Shown: positions 18,055 to 29,114 of the stretch, one piece after another
Layout of the letters: every line of letters begins with the position of its first letter
Position numbering within the stretch: position 1 is the stretch's first letter
Source of the DNA: Rhizobacter sp. Root404
GTDB lineage: Bacteria; Pseudomonadota; Gammaproteobacteria; Burkholderiales; Burkholderiaceae_C
NCBI RefSeq assembly: GCF_001425865.1
Contig: NZ_LMDS01000004.1
Coordinates: 65,515 to 129,514, forward strand
Direction: 5' to 3'
DNA length: 64,000 bases
Position numbers and translations under genes: made by a program
Notes under the pieces: generated by a model
What the model was told of the DNA's origin: nothing
What the model saw: the letters and a program-made list of their open reading frames with translations, nothing else
Database searches by the model: none

Positions 18055-18447
18055 TCAGGTCGGAATCACGGCCGTGGCCTCGATCTCGACCTTGGCGCGG
18101 TCTTCGATCAGGGCCTTGACCTCCACCGCGGTCATCGCCGCGTTGTAGGACCCGATGATTTCACGAAACGCGCGGCCGATCTCCCGCCCGGCGGCGAGGT
18201 ATTCGCGCTTGTCGGTCACGTACCAGGTCATGCGCACGATGTGCTCGGGCCGGCCGCCCGCCTCGGCCAGCACCGCGACGATGTGCTCGAGCGCCTGCCG
18301 CACCTGGGCGGCGAAGTCGTCGGTGTGGAACACGCCCTGCGCGTCCCAGCCGATCATCCCGGCGATGAAGACCTGGCGGCCGGTCGCGGCGACGCCGTTG
18401 GCGTAGCCCTTGGGGCGGGGCCAGCCGGGGGGGAGGAGAACTTCCAT
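18055..18447 (-). CDS. RidA/YjgF family protein, probably non-archetypal
   Basis: A 130-residue Rid-fold protein. Archetypal RidA hydrolyses enamines and imines to ketones and ammonia. The VEIEATAV strand near the C-terminus is typical. By hand alignment the substrate-binding Arg that precedes the LPKD-like turn in RidA falls on Ala112/Leu113 here and so seems to be missing. Its place in a 2-aminobenzoate operon suggests a role on an enamine or imine CoA intermediate. The start at 18447 overlaps no other gene and lies 4 nt after the upstream acyl-CoA dehydrogenase gene. Confidence 0.85.
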   Translation of the reverse strand: MEVLLPPGWPRPKGYANGVAATGRQVFIAGMIGWDAQGVFHTDDFAAQVRQALEHIVAVLAEAGGRPEHIVRMTWYVTDKREYLAAGREIGRAFREIIGSYNAAMTAVEVKALIEDRAKVEIEATAVIPT

Positions 18448-18451
18448 GGCA

Positions 18452-19639
<1,188 letters not shown>

Positions 19640-19641
19640 GC

Positions 19642-20508
19642 TCAGTTGCCCTCGAACGTCGGCTTCGTCTTGGCGACGAACGCGTGGTAGGCCCGCGCAA
19701 AGTCCTCGGTCAGCATGCACAGCGCCTGCGCCTGCGCCTCGGCCTCGATCGCCTGCTCGATCGTCATGGCCCATTCCTGATGCAGCATGGTCTTGGTGAT
19801 GCCGTTGGCGAAGGTCGGACCGGCGGCCAGATCGCGCGCCAGCGCGTTGGCCTCGTTCAGAAGCGCCTCGGGTGCGACGAGACGGTTGAAGAAGCCCCAG
19901 CGCTCGCCTTCCTCGCCGCCGAGCGCGCGCCCGGTATAGAGCAGTTCGCTCGCCCGGCCCTGGCCGATCAGGCGCGGCAGCATCGCGCAGGCGCCCATGT
20001 CGCAACCGGCCAGGCCGACACGGTTGAACAGGAACGCGGTCTTGCTGCGCGCGGTGCCCAGCCGCAGGTCGGAGGCCATCGCCATGATCGCGCCGGCGCC
20101 GGCGCAGACGCCGTCGATCGCCGCGACGATCGGCTGCGGGCACGCGCGCATCGCCTTGACCAGGTCGCCGGTCATGCGGGTGAACATCAGCAGCTCGGGT
20201 GCCTTCAGGCGCACCAGCGGGCCGATGATCTCGTGCACGTCGCCGCCGGAGCAGAAGTTGTCGCCGGCACCGGCAAGCACGACGGCGTGCACGTCGGTTG
20301 CGTACTTCAGTGCGCCGAACAGGTCGCGCAGCTCGGCGTACGACTCGAAGGTCAGCGGGTTCTTGCGTTCGGGCCGGTTCAGCGTGATGGTCGCGACGCC
20401 GTCGGCGGCGGTCCAGGCGAAGTGCTTGGCACGGTAGCCGGCGAGCTGCCGGCGGTTGCCGGCGGCCAGCGCCGGATCGACGCGGTCCTGCGTCGCAAGG
20501 GTGTTCAT
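19642..20508 (-). CDS. Crotonase-family protein lacking both hydratase glutamates
   Basis: A 288-residue crotonase-fold protein with the CoA/oxyanion-hole segments [11 protein letters not shown] and [13 protein letters not shown]. By hand alignment with rat enoyl-CoA hydratase, the two catalytic Glu (144 and 164) fall on Ile and on the RVGLAG segment, so ordinary hydration is unlikely. Hydrolytic C-C cleavage or another crotonase reaction is more plausible. It overlaps the marR stop by 4 nt and is second after that regulator in the operon. Confidence 0.85.
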   Translation of the reverse strand: MNTLATQDRVDPALAAGNRRQLAGYRAKHFAWTAADGVATITLNRPERKNPLTFESYAELRDLFGALKYATDVHAVVLAGAGDNFCSGGDVHEIIGPLVRLKAPELLMFTRMTGDLVKAMRACPQPIVAAIDGVCAGAGAIMAMASDLRLGTARSKTAFLFNRVGLAGCDMGACAMLPRLIGQGRASELLYTGRALGGEEGERWGFFNRLVAPEALLNEANALARDLAAGPTFANGITKTMLHQEWAMTIEQAIEAEAQAQALCMLTEDFARAYHAFVAKTKPTFEGN

Positions 20509-21038
20509 GCCTTCTCCTCGGCAGGTTGGTCGTGGTGGACGAGCTGCACGCGCAGCGCGCCCAGGTGGGTGTAGAGCTGCTGCACGGTCCGGGCATCGAG
20601 GCCGGCGAACATCTCGAGGATCCACTGTTCGTGCTCGTGCGCCATCGCCTCGAACGCGCGGCGCCCCTTGGTCGTCAGCCTCACGATCCAGGCGCGCCGG
20701 TCGTCGGGGCTCGCCTCGCGCGCCACCAGACCGTCGCGTTCGAGCTCGTCGGTCAGGCCGGTGACGTTGCCGCCGGTCACCATCAGGTAGCGCGACAGCG
20801 TGCGCATCTTCAGGCCTTCGCGGTGGCGGAACAGCTGCGCCATGTAGTCGAAGCGCGCCAGCGAGATGTCGAAGCGCTCGCGCAGCCGGGTGCGGATCTC
20901 GGCCTCGATGTGGGTGGTGGTCGCGAGCATGCGCAGCCACAGCTTCAGCGCGGCGTGGTCGTCGCTGGCGGCGCGGCCCTCGTGGCCGAGCTCGTGCGCT
21001 TCGCTGAGCAGCGCATGGGAGGCGTCGTGGTGCTTCAT
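20505..21038 (-). CDS. MarR family transcriptional regulator of the 2-aminobenzoate operon
   Basis: A 177-residue winged-helix regulator. The recognition region [29 protein letters not shown] and the [14 protein letters not shown] wing are typical of MarR. It lies inside the catabolic operon, between the monooxygenase and crotonase genes, overlapping the latter. By analogy with related aryl-CoA regulators it may be a repressor released by a CoA thioester; this is inference. A short inverted repeat TTCA-GTTG-TGAA at 23422-23433, upstream of the operon, is a weak operator candidate. Confidence 0.9.
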   Translation of the reverse strand: MKHHDASHALLSEAHELGHEGRAASDDHAALKLWLRMLATTTHIEAEIRTRLRERFDISLARFDYMAQLFRHREGLKMRTLSRYLMVTGGNVTGLTDELERDGLVAREASPDDRRAWIVRLTTKGRRAFEAMAHEHEQWILEMFAGLDARTVQQLYTHLGALRVQLVHHDQPAEEKA

Positions 21039-21049
21039 CGCGGCCCCGT

Positions 21050-23407
21050 TCAGACGCCGAGCGCCCGGTTCGCCTGTTCGATCGCGGAGCCGCCGGCGCC
21101 TTGCGCGGCCGCGGCCCGCTCGCGCTCGAGGTTGCGCTCGAGCTGCGACTTGGCCGCGCGGTACTGCTTGGGCCACTCGATCTCGGTGTAGCCGATCTTG
21201 GCGGACTCCAGCAGCGTCCACGCCGGGTTGGCGAGGTGCGGGCGCGCGATCGCGCACAGGTCGGCGCGGCCGGCGGCGATGATGCTGTTGACGTGATCGG
21301 CCTCGCTGATCGCGCCGACCGCGATCGTCGCGATGCCGGCCTCGTTGCGCACGCGGTCGGCAAACGGCGTCTGGAACATGCGGCCGAAGACCGGCTGCTC
21401 CTGCTTGCTGACCTGGCCCGACGAGCAATCGATCAGGTCGGCGCCGGCGGCCTTGAAGGCCCGCGCGATCTCGACCGCGTCGTCGGGCGTGATGCCGCCC
21501 TCGACCCAGTCGTGCGCCGAGATCCGCACCGACATCGGCAGGTTCTGTGGCCACGCCGCGCGCACCGCGGCGAACACCTCGAGCGGGAAGCGCAGCCGGT
21601 TCGCAAGCGTGCCGCCGTACTCGTCGGTGCGCTGATTCGTCAGCGGCGAGATGAAGGACGACAGCAGATAGCCGTGAGCGCAGTGCAACTCCAGCCAGTC
21701 GAAGCCGGCCTCGGCCGCGAGCCGCGTCGAGCGGACGAAGTCGTCGCGCACGCGGTCCATGTCGGCGCACGTCATCGCGTGCGACCACTGGCTGACGCCG
21801 TCGAGATACTGCTGCGGCGAGGCCGAGAGCAGCGGCCAGTTGCCGGCCTCCAGCGGGCGGTCGATGCCGTCCCAGGCGACCCGGGTCGAGCCCTTGGCGC
21901 CGGCGTGGCCGAGCTGGATCGCGATCTTCGCGTCGCTGTTGCCGTGCACGAAGTCGACGATGCGCTTCCAGCCGTCGCGCTGCGCGGCGTTCCACAGGCC
22001 CGGGCAGCCGGGCGTGATGCGCGCGTCGGGCGAGGTGCAGGTCATCTCGGCCACGACCAGCCCGGCACCGCCCATCGCGCGCGCGCCGAGGTGCACGAGG
22101 TGGTAGTCGGCCGGCAGGCCGTCGACGCACGAGTACTGCGCCATCGGCGAGACGACGATGCGGTTCTTCAGCGTGACGCTGCGCGCGGTGAACGGCGTGA
22201 ACATCGGCGGCACCGGGCCGTGGCCGGCGCCGCGCGGCGCGCCGGCCTGCTGCGCGATCCAGTCCTCGTAGTTCTCCACATACGCCTTGTCGCGCACCCG
22301 CAGGTTCTCGTGGCTGATGCGCTGGCTGCGGGTCAGCAGCGAATACGCGAACTGCTCGGGCGGCAGGTTGACGTAGCGGTCCACGTGCTCGAACCACTCG
22401 GTCGAATTGCGCGCGGCGTTCTGGATTCGCAGCACCTCGATGCTGCGCAGGTCCTCGTAGTGCTGCAGCGCACCGGCCAGGTCGCCCGGGTGCTGCGCGA
22501 TGCTGCGCGCGAGTTCGATCGAATCCTCGAGCGCGAGCTTGGTGCCGGAGCCGATCGAGAAATGCGCGGTGTGGGCGGCATCGCCCATCAGCACCACCGG
22601 CGCATTGCCGTTGTGGTGCACCCAGTGCTTGCAGACGACGCGCGGGAACTTGATCCACTGCGCCGAGCCGCGCAGGTGGCTGGCGTTCGAGATCAGCGCG
22701 TGGCCGTCGAGGTGCTTCGCGAACAGCTTTTCGCAGAACGCGATCGCCTCCTCCTTCTCCATCTTGTCCAGCCCGGCCTTGAGCCACACGCTCTCAGGCG
22801 TCTCGATGATGAAGGTCGAGGTCGTGTCGTCGAAACGGTACGCGTGGGCCTGGAACCAGCCGTGCTCGGTCTCCTCGAACGCGAACGTGAAGGCCTCGAA
22901 CAGCTTGTGCGTGCCGAGCCAGACGAAGCGGCACAGGCGGGTGTCGATGTCGGGCTGGTAGGTGGCGGCGTGCTGAGTGCGGATGCGGCTGTTCAGGCCG
23001 TCGCTGGCGATGATCAGGTCGGCATCCGGATAGGCATCGTCGCCCTGCACGTCGGTTTCGAACACGAGCTTCACGCCGACCTGCTCGCAGCGCGCCTGGA
23101 GGATGTTCAGCAGCCGCTTGCGGCCGATGCCGCAGAAACCGTGACCGCCGGAGCGGACCTTGTGGCCGCGGATGTTGACCTCGATGTCGTCCCAGTGATT
23201 GAACGCATCGAGGATCTGCGCGGCGCTGGTCGGGTCGGCCGCCTGCAGGTTGCCCAGCGTCTGGTCGGAGAACACGACGCCCCAGCCGAAGGTGTCGTAC
23301 GGCCGGTTGCGCTCGACGACGGTCACGTCGTGCGCCGGGTCCTGCTGCTTCATCAACAGCGCGAAGTAAAGACCCGACGGGCCGCCGCCGATGCAGACGA
23401 TTTTCAT
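21050..23407 (-). CDS. 2-aminobenzoyl-CoA monooxygenase/reductase-like fusion (FAD monooxygenase plus old yellow enzyme)
   Basis: A 785-residue two-domain flavoprotein. Residues 1 to about 385 are a class A FAD monooxygenase ([14 protein letters not shown] at the N-terminus, [12 protein letters not shown] in the middle). After a Pro/Gly-rich linker, residues from about 395 to the end form an old-yellow-enzyme FMN domain with [18 protein letters not shown] and [11 protein letters not shown]. This fusion is known from Azoarcus 2-aminobenzoyl-CoA monooxygenase/reductase; salicylyl-CoA 5-hydroxylase annotation is the alternative. The start at 23407 is used because MKIVCIGGG is the family start; ATG 23422 is also in frame. 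Confidence 0.9.
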   Translation of the reverse strand: MKIVCIGGGPSGLYFALLMKQQDPAHDVTVVERNRPYDTFGWGVVFSDQTLGNLQAADPTSAAQILDAFNHWDDIEVNIRGHKVRSGGHGFCGIGRKRLLNILQARCEQVGVKLVFETDVQGDDAYPDADLIIASDGLNSRIRTQHAATYQPDIDTRLCRFVWLGTHKLFEAFTFAFEETEHGWFQAHAYRFDDTTSTFIIETPESVWLKAGLDKMEKEEAIAFCEKLFAKHLDGHALISNASHLRGSAQWIKFPRVVCKHWVHHNGNAPVVLMGDAAHTAHFSIGSGTKLALEDSIELARSIAQHPGDLAGALQHYEDLRSIEVLRIQNAARNSTEWFEHVDRYVNLPPEQFAYSLLTRSQRISHENLRVRDKAYVENYEDWIAQQAGAPRGAGHGPVPPMFTPFTARSVTLKNRIVVSPMAQYSCVDGLPADYHLVHLGARAMGGAGLVVAEMTCTSPDARITPGCPGLWNAAQRDGWKRIVDFVHGNSDAKIAIQLGHAGAKGSTRVAWDGIDRPLEAGNWPLLSASPQQYLDGVSQWSHAMTCADMDRVRDDFVRSTRLAAEAGFDWLELHCAHGYLLSSFISPLTNQRTDEYGGTLANRLRFPLEVFAAVRAAWPQNLPMSVRISAHDWVEGGITPDDAVEIARAFKAAGADLIDCSSGQVSKQEQPVFGRMFQTPFADRVRNEAGIATIAVGAISEADHVNSIIAAGRADLCAIARPHLANPAWTLLESAKIGYTEIEWPKQYRAAKSQLERNLERERAAAAQGAGGSAIEQANRALGV

Positions 23408-23608
23408 GGAGTCATGAATCATTCAGTTGTGAAGCATTTTGGAGGGCTCCCGGGTCGGTGTCAAGCGGCACTGCGCAGCAGTCGTGTAGGACAGACCCCC
23501 ACCGCGAGACGCGTCCGCCGCCCACAGCGCCTCGCGGGGTGCACACGTGTCACGAACGGATACGTTCGCATAACGTTTCGACATCGACAACCACAAGGAG
23601 AGAACTAC

Positions 23609-23767
23609 ATGACCCTGGGCACCATTCTTCTGATCGTCCTGATCCTGCTGCTGATCGGCGCACTCCCGAGCTGGGGGCACAGCCGTTCATGGGGCTACGG
23701 CCCGAGCGGCGGTCTCGGCCTCGTGCTGATCATCGTGATCGTGCTGCTGGTGATGGGCAAGATCTAG
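23609..23767 (+). CDS. DUF3309 family membrane miniprotein
   Basis: A 52-residue protein made of two hydrophobic helices (TLGTILLIVLILLLIGALP and LVLIIVIVLLVMG) joined by a SWGHSRSWGYGPSGG loop. This is the DUF3309 layout, common in proteobacteria and of unknown function. A strong AAGGAG ribosome site precedes the ATG. It is divergent from the 2-aminobenzoate operon, and the 201 nt between them hold both promoters. Confidence 0.88.
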   Translation: MTLGTILLIVLILLLIGALPSWGHSRSWGYGPSGGLGLVLIIVIVLLVMGKI

Positions 23768-23849
23768 TCGACGCGGGCCACCGGGTGGCCCGCGCTATGC
23801 TTGGCAACACAGCCGCCGCCCGAGGCGGCTTTCCGCTGTCGCCAAGCCC

Positions 23850-25046
23850 ATGTCCTCGTCGCGTCCGATCCCTTCTGCACCCGCGGTGCGCCTGCACCGT
23901 CCCGACGAAGACTGCATCCTCGTGCTGCAAGGCGGGGGCGCCCTCGGCGCCTACCAGGCCGGCGTGTTCGAGTCGCTGGCCGGCGTGTACAGCGAGCCCA
24001 CCTGGGTGGCCGGCATCTCCATCGGCGCGATCAACGCCGCGCTGATCGCCGGCAACCCCCCCGAACGTCGGGTCGAGCGCCTGCGCGAGTTCTGGGACCT
24101 GGTCAGCTCCGCGGTCACCACGCCGTCGCACCTGGCACTGCCCCCGGTCCGGGAGCGGATCAACGAGTTCAGTGCCTCGCAGGCCATGCTGTTCGGCGTG
24201 CCGGGCTTCTTTTCTCCAAGATGGCCACCCGCCCCCGTCCAGCCCGCCGGCTCCGTCGGGTCGATCAGCTGGTACGACACCGCGCCCTTGAAAGCGACGC
24301 TGGAACGGCTCGTCGACTTCGACCGCATCAACGCCGGCCCGCTGCGGCTGTCGATCGGTGCGGTCAACGTGCGCAACGGCAATTTCGAGTACTTCGACTC
24401 GACGAAGCAGGCCATCGATGCCCGCCACATCATGGCCAGCGGCGCGCTGCCGCCGGGCTTCCCGCCGGTCGAGATCGACGGCGAGCACTACTGGGACGGC
24501 GGGCTGGTCTCGAACACGCCTCTGCAGTACGTGCTCGACCAGCCCGGCCAACGCCGCCGCGTGGTGTTCCAGGTCGACCTGTTCCCGGCCACCGGCGCGC
24601 TGCCGCGCACGCTCGCCGAAGTCACCGAGCGCGAGAAGGACATCCGCTTCTCGAGCCGCACCCGACTGAACACCACCAACGAGCTCGATCGCCAGGTGAT
24701 CGCGCAGGCGGCGCGGCGCCTGATCGACAAGCTGCCGCCCGCGCTGCGCGACGACCCGGACGTGCGCGCCCTGGCGCAACTGCGCCCCGAGTACGCAGTC
24801 GACGTGGTGCACCTGATCTACCGCAGCAAGCACTACGAGAGCCAGTCGAAGGACTACGAGTTCTCGCGCCTGTCGATGCGCGAGCACTGGGACGCGGGCC
24901 GCACCGACATGGCGCACACGCTGCACGACCCGCGCTGGATCGCGCACCGGCGCGCCGACGGCGGCGTGCACGTCTTCGATCTGACCGCAGAATCCCGATC
25001 GACATCCATCGCCCACCATCTCACAGCACAGGGGAACCGTTCATGA
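23850..25046 (+). CDS. Patatin-like phospholipase family protein
   Basis: A 398-residue patatin-type hydrolase. The oxyanion loop GGGALG is at 28-33, the nucleophile Ser57 is in GISIG (55-59) and the dyad Asp216 is in DGG. A C-terminal domain of about 150 residues (DUF3734-like) contains the [19 protein letters not shown] block. No signal peptide is seen. The stop overlaps the start of a 3-hydroxybutyrate dehydrogenase gene by 4 nt. The coupling hints at a role in polyhydroxybutyrate breakdown, although the family is usually called phospholipase. Confidence 0.9.
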   Translation: MSSSRPIPSAPAVRLHRPDEDCILVLQGGGALGAYQAGVFESLAGVYSEPTWVAGISIGAINAALIAGNPPERRVERLREFWDLVSSAVTTPSHLALPPVRERINEFSASQAMLFGVPGFFSPRWPPAPVQPAGSVGSISWYDTAPLKATLERLVDFDRINAGPLRLSIGAVNVRNGNFEYFDSTKQAIDARHIMASGALPPGFPPVEIDGEHYWDGGLVSNTPLQYVLDQPGQRRRVVFQVDLFPATGALPRTLAEVTEREKDIRFSSRTRLNTTNELDRQVIAQAARRLIDKLPPALRDDPDVRALAQLRPEYAVDVVHLIYRSKHYESQSKDYEFSRLSMREHWDAGRTDMAHTLHDPRWIAHRRADGGVHVFDLTAESRSTSIAHHLTAQGNRS

Positions 25047-25825
25047 AGCTCAAGGACAAGGTCTGCATCGTCACCGGCGCGGCCAGCGGAATCGGCAAGG
25101 CCATCGCGCAGACCTACGCGCGCGAAGGCGGCAAGGTCGTGATCGCCGACCTGAACAAGGCCGCCGCGCAGGCTGCCGCCGACGCGATCAGGGCGTCCGG
25201 CGGCACCGCGATGGCGGTGGCGATGGACGTGACCAGCGAGGAGCAGGTCGATGCGGCGGTGGCCGAGGTCGTCGCGGCCTGGGGCACGGTCGACGTGCTT
25301 GTCAGCAATGCCGGCATCCAGATCGTGCACCCGGTCGAGGAGTTCCCGTTCGCCGACTGGAAGAAGATGCTCGCGATCCACCTCGACGGCGCGTTCCTGA
25401 CCACCAAGGCGGTCGTGCCGCTGATGCAGAAGTCCGGAAACGGCGGCTCGATCATCTACATGGGCTCGGTGCACTCGAAGGAGGCGTCGGTGCTGAAGTC
25501 GGCCTACGTGACCGCCAAGCACGGACTGATGGGGCTGTGCAAGACGGTCGCCAAGGAAGGCGGCAAGCACAAGATCCGCGCCAACGTGATCTGCCCGGGC
25601 TTCGTGCGCACACCGCTGGTCGAGAAGCAGATCCCGGAGCAGTCGAAGGCGCTGGGCATCAGCGAGGAGGACGTGGTCAAGAAGGTGATGCTGAAGGACA
25701 CGGTCGACGGTGAATTCACGACCGTCCAGGACGTGGCCGAGGTCGCGTTGCTGTTCGCCGGCTTCGAGACCAACGCATTGACCGGCCAGTCGCTGGTGGT
25801 GAGCCACGGCTGGTTCATGCAGTGA
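25043..25825 (+). CDS. bdhA: D-3-hydroxybutyrate dehydrogenase
   Basis: A 260-residue short-chain dehydrogenase that interconverts 3-hydroxybutyrate and acetoacetate with NAD. The TGAASGIG cofactor loop is at 11-18 and the catalytic Ser142, Tyr155 and Lys159 are in place. The [21 protein letters not shown] block and the C-terminal GHGWFMQ-like ending (SHGWFMQ) are typical of bacterial 3-hydroxybutyrate dehydrogenases. It is translationally coupled to the patatin gene. Confidence 0.92.
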   Translation: MKLKDKVCIVTGAASGIGKAIAQTYAREGGKVVIADLNKAAAQAAADAIRASGGTAMAVAMDVTSEEQVDAAVAEVVAAWGTVDVLVSNAGIQIVHPVEEFPFADWKKMLAIHLDGAFLTTKAVVPLMQKSGNGGSIIYMGSVHSKEASVLKSAYVTAKHGLMGLCKTVAKEGGKHKIRANVICPGFVRTPLVEKQIPEQSKALGISEEDVVKKVMLKDTVDGEFTTVQDVAEVALLFAGFETNALTGQSLVVSHGWFMQ

Positions 25826-25841
25826 TCGATCGGGGGCTGCC

Positions 25842-26612
25842 GTGATCCACTGGCTGCGCGGCCCCGACGATCCGCTGCCCGCGACGGGCCTGGCGCTGCC
25901 GCTGGGCAGCGATGCGCCCGGCCTGCTGGCCGCCGGCGGCCACCCGACGCCGCAGCGCCTGGCCGAGGCCTATTCGCGCGGCATCTTCCCCTGGTACAGC
26001 GAAGGCCAGCCGGTCTTGTGGTGGTCACCGGACCCGCGCATGGTGCTGCTGACACCGGAGTTCCGCCTGTCGCGCTCGCTGCGCAAGACGGTGCGGCGGT
26101 TCGCCGCCGACGCGCGCTGCGAGCTCCGCATCGACACCGCCTTCCGTCGCGTCATCACCGCCTGCGCGCAGACGCCCCGCGAGGGACAAGACGGCACCTG
26201 GATCGTGCCCGAGATGATCGAGGCCTACTGCGAATGGCACGCGCTCGGCCATGCGCATAGCGTCGAGACCTGGATCGACAGCGAACTGGTCGGCGGCCTC
26301 TACGGCATCGGAATCGGCCGGATGTTCTTCGGCGAATCGATGTTCGCGCACCGGACCGACGCCTCGAAAATCGCGTTCGCCGCGCTGGTGTGTTTCTGCC
26401 GCGAGCACCAGGTGCCGATGATCGACTGCCAGCAGCACACCAGCCACCTCGCCTCGATGGGCGCGCGCGAGCTCCGTCGCACGGAGTTCGAGGCCCGCCT
26501 GTCCCGCAGTCTGGGGGAACCGCCGATCCTCGATTGGACCTATGATTTGTCGATGTGGCGACATCTCGACGATGCCGCCGCCCAGCGCCCTGACCAGGAT
26601 CCCGGCCAGTGA
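25842..26612 (+). CDS. aat: Leucyl/phenylalanyl-tRNA-protein transferase
   Basis: A 256-residue transferase that adds Leu or Phe from aminoacyl-tRNA to proteins with N-terminal Arg or Lys, marking them for ClpS/ClpAP. The [23 protein letters not shown] block and the GGLYGIGIG and FFGESMF segments are characteristic. The start is GTG at 25842 after CGGGGG. Its end overlaps the start of bpt as GTGA. Confidence 0.96.
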   Translation: MIHWLRGPDDPLPATGLALPLGSDAPGLLAAGGHPTPQRLAEAYSRGIFPWYSEGQPVLWWSPDPRMVLLTPEFRLSRSLRKTVRRFAADARCELRIDTAFRRVITACAQTPREGQDGTWIVPEMIEAYCEWHALGHAHSVETWIDSELVGGLYGIGIGRMFFGESMFAHRTDASKIAFAALVCFCREHQVPMIDCQQHTSHLASMGARELRRTEFEARLSRSLGEPPILDWTYDLSMWRHLDDAAAQRPDQDPGQ

Positions 26613-27388
26613 CCCACCCGAAAGAACTTCCGCTCGCCTCGCTGCAGTTCTATGCGACGGCCCCCTACCCCTGCAGCTACATCGAGGGCCGCCTGGCGCG
26701 CTCGCAGGTGGCCACGCCCAGCCACCTGATCCACGCCGACGCCTACTCCGGCCTCGTCGCCAACGGCTTCCGGCGCAGCGGGATGTTCACCTACCGGCCG
26801 TATTGCGATGGCTGCAAGGCCTGCCTGCCGCTGCGCATCCCGGTGGCCCGCTTCGTGCCCACGCGCAGCCAGCGCCGCGCCGTCAAGGCCCATGCACGGC
26901 TCGAAGCGCGGGTGCTGCGCCTGTGCTTCGTGCCCGAGCATTACCAGCTCTACCTGCGCTACCAGGCCGGCCGCCACGAAGGTGGCGGCATGGACCACGA
27001 CAGCGTCGACCAGTACACCCAGTTCCTGCTGCAGAGCCGGGTCAATTCACGGCTGGTCGAGTTCCGCGAGCCGGGCGTCGACGGTCGGCCGGGCGTGCTG
27101 AAGATGGTCTCGATCCTCGACGTCCTGAACGACGGACTCTCGGCGGTCTACACGTTCTACGAACCCGAGCCGCACACCAGCTATGGCACCTACAGCGTGA
27201 TCTGGCAGATCGAGCAGACGCGGCTGCTGAAGCTGCCCCACGTCTACCTAGGCTACTGGATCGGCCAGAGCGGCAAGATGGCGTACAAAGCGCAATTCCG
27301 CCCGCACGAGCTGCTGGTGAACGGGCAATGGCAGGCCGGCGATGCCACCGCGGCGGAGCCCGCCGCGGCTACGCCGTCAGCCGGCTGA
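26609..27388 (+). CDS. bpt: Aspartate/glutamate leucyltransferase (Bpt)
   Basis: A 259-residue transferase of the bacterial Ate1-like branch that adds Leu to N-terminal Asp or Glu. [12 protein letters not shown] near residue 22, [27 protein letters not shown] sequence around 53-76 and the [15 protein letters not shown] block are typical. The start is GTG at 26609, overlapping the aat stop by 4 nt. The 3' end overlaps the convergent flavoprotein gene by 20 bp. Confidence 0.95.
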   Translation: MTHPKELPLASLQFYATAPYPCSYIEGRLARSQVATPSHLIHADAYSGLVANGFRRSGMFTYRPYCDGCKACLPLRIPVARFVPTRSQRRAVKAHARLEARVLRLCFVPEHYQLYLRYQAGRHEGGGMDHDSVDQYTQFLLQSRVNSRLVEFREPGVDGRPGVLKMVSILDVLNDGLSAVYTFYEPEPHTSYGTYSVIWQIEQTRLLKLPHVYLGYWIGQSGKMAYKAQFRPHELLVNGQWQAGDATAAEPAAATPSAG

Positions 27389-28487
27389 CCACCTCGTCCG
27401 CCAGCGCCAGGCTCGAGGTCAGGCCCGGCGATTCGATCCCGTACAGGTTCATCAACCCGCCGATGCCGTGCTCCGCCGGGCCCTGCAGCACGAAGTCGTG
27501 CGCAACCTCGCCGGGCGACTGCAGCTTGGGCCGCACGCCGCTGTAGGCCGGCTGCAGCGCGCCGCCCGGCAGGCCGGGCCAGTACGCGCGGATCGCGGCC
27601 TCGAAACCTGTCGCGCGGTCCGGGTCGACGCGGTAGTCGATGTCGTCTGGCGTCGCGGGCGCGATCCATTCCACGTCGGGGCCGAAGCGCGCCTGTCCGG
27701 CCAGGTCGAGCGTCAGGTGCACGCCCAGGCCGGCGGCCTCGGGAATCGGGTAGATCAGGTGCGTGAACGGCGCCCGCCCGGCCAGCGAAAAGTAGTTGCC
27801 CTTCGCGTAGCGCGCCAGCGGCACCTGGGCCGGCGCGAGGCCGGCGACGCGGGCGGCCACCGCCGGCGCCCACAACCCCGCGGCATTGACGACGCAGCGC
27901 GCGGCCAGTTGCATCGGCGTGTCGCCACCGATCGTGACCACGTGCGCGTCACTGTCGCGCTCCAGCGCAACGAAGGGCGACAGCAGCGCGAGCGCGCCAC
28001 CGGCGGCTTCCAGGTCGCCTTGCAGCGCCAGCATCAGGCCGTGGCTGTCGACGATGCCGGTCGACGGCGAGTGCAGTGCCGCGATCGCCGCCAGTTCGGG
28101 CTCGAGCGCGCGCACCTGCGAAGCGTCCAGCGGACGCAAGTCGTGCACGCCATTGACGGCGGCCTGCGTCCGGATCTGCTCGAGCTTGCCGCGCTGCGCC
28201 TCGTTCGTCGCGACCAGCAGCTTGCCGCAACGCCGGTGTTCGACGCCATGCGTTTCGCAATAGCCGTACAGCGCCTCGCGACCGCCGACGCACAGGCGCG
28301 CCTTCAGCGAGCCGGCCGGGTAGTAGATGCCGGCGTGGATGACCTCGCTGTTGCGCGAGCTCGTGCCGGTGCCGATCGCGTTGGCGCGTTCGAGCACGAT
28401 CGTCTCCAACCCGCGCCGGGCCAGGGCCCGCCCGATCGCCAGCCCGACCACGCCCGCACCGATGACGACCGCGTCGACGCGGTCCAT
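27369..28487 (-). CDS. FAD-dependent oxidoreductase, L-2-hydroxyglutarate oxidase-like
   Basis: A 372-residue DAO-fold flavoprotein. The FAD motif GAGVVG is at 10-15, and [15 protein letters not shown] and the C-terminal [21 protein letters not shown] block closely resemble LhgO/L-2-hydroxyglutarate dehydrogenase family members. Substrate assignment is tentative; other 2-hydroxyacid or amine substrates are possible. Its start overlaps the stop of the upstream FMN reductase gene by 3 nt, so the two are one transcript. Confidence 0.85.
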   Translation of the reverse strand: MDRVDAVVIGAGVVGLAIGRALARRGLETIVLERANAIGTGTSSRNSEVIHAGIYYPAGSLKARLCVGGREALYGYCETHGVEHRRCGKLLVATNEAQRGKLEQIRTQAAVNGVHDLRPLDASQVRALEPELAAIAALHSPSTGIVDSHGLMLALQGDLEAAGGALALLSPFVALERDSDAHVVTIGGDTPMQLAARCVVNAAGLWAPAVAARVAGLAPAQVPLARYAKGNYFSLAGRAPFTHLIYPIPEAAGLGVHLTLDLAGQARFGPDVEWIAPATPDDIDYRVDPDRATGFEAAIRAYWPGLPGGALQPAYSGVRPKLQSPGEVAHDFVLQGPAEHGIGGLMNLYGIESPGLTSSLALADEVVSRLTA

Positions 28488-29044
28488 CAGCGCGCCGCGC
28501 CAGGCTCGAGGTGCGCGGCGAACTTGCCGAGAAAACCCTGCAGGAAACCGCGCGTCTTCTCGTCCGTCACGCTGAAATCGTCGGCGATCAGGCCGGGCTT
28601 GTTCTGGAGATAGACCTCGGCCTGGCCGAGCAGCCGCACGCCGCAGCTGGCCAGCACCCCGCGCAGCTGCGACTGCGCGACCGCCGTGCCGATCGCGCCC
28701 GGGCTGGTGCCGACGATGGCCGTGGGCTTGCCGGGCCAGACGCTTTGCCCCATCGGCCGCGAGCCCCAGTCGACCACGTTCTTGGTGACCGCCGGGACGC
28801 CGCGGTTGTACTCGGGCGTCACGAACAGCACGCCGTCGGCAGCGCCGAGTTCGCGCTTGAGGCGCAGCACGCTGTCGGGAGGCGCCTGCCAGAGGTCGTC
28901 GTTGTAGAGCGGCAGGTCCGACAGGTCGAGCAGGTTCAGCTGCAGCGCGGGGCCGGCCAGCCCGGCGAGGGCGTGGGCGAGCCGCAGGTTGATCGATTCC
29001 CGGCGCAGGCTCCCGACGATGACGGCGACCTGGTGCATGGTCAT
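28487..29044 (-). CDS. NAD(P)H-dependent FMN reductase (ChrR/SsuE-like)
   Basis: A 185-residue flavodoxin-fold reductase. The FMN phosphate loop [13 protein letters not shown] is at residues 11-23 and the family block [18 protein letters not shown] is near the middle. Related proteins reduce quinones, chromate or azo dyes, or supply reduced flavin. An alternative ATG lies two codons downstream. It is coupled to the flavoprotein gene that follows. Confidence 0.88.
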   Translation of the reverse strand: MTMHQVAVIVGSLRRESINLRLAHALAGLAGPALQLNLLDLSDLPLYNDDLWQAPPDSVLRLKRELGAADGVLFVTPEYNRGVPAVTKNVVDWGSRPMGQSVWPGKPTAIVGTSPGAIGTAVAQSQLRGVLASCGVRLLGQAEVYLQNKPGLIADDFSVTDEKTRGFLQGFLGKFAAHLEPGAAR

Positions 29045-29114
29045 TCCCTTCCGCCGTGGCCGGCCTGATGAACATGCACCGAAGTCTACGCGGCGTGCCG
29101 CCGCGCCGAGTCGA

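Noticed and set aside
23408..23608. A strong MarR operator in front of the 2-aminobenzoate operon
   Set aside because: Only a 4-bp inverted repeat (TTCA-GTTG-TGAA) is seen at 23422-23433; too weak to list as a site.
21101..23767. An 888-codon plus-strand frame opposite the monooxygenase/reductase gene
   Set aside because: Antisense to a two-domain flavoprotein with intact motifs; no recognisable domain, and its end merely runs into the DUF3309 gene frame.
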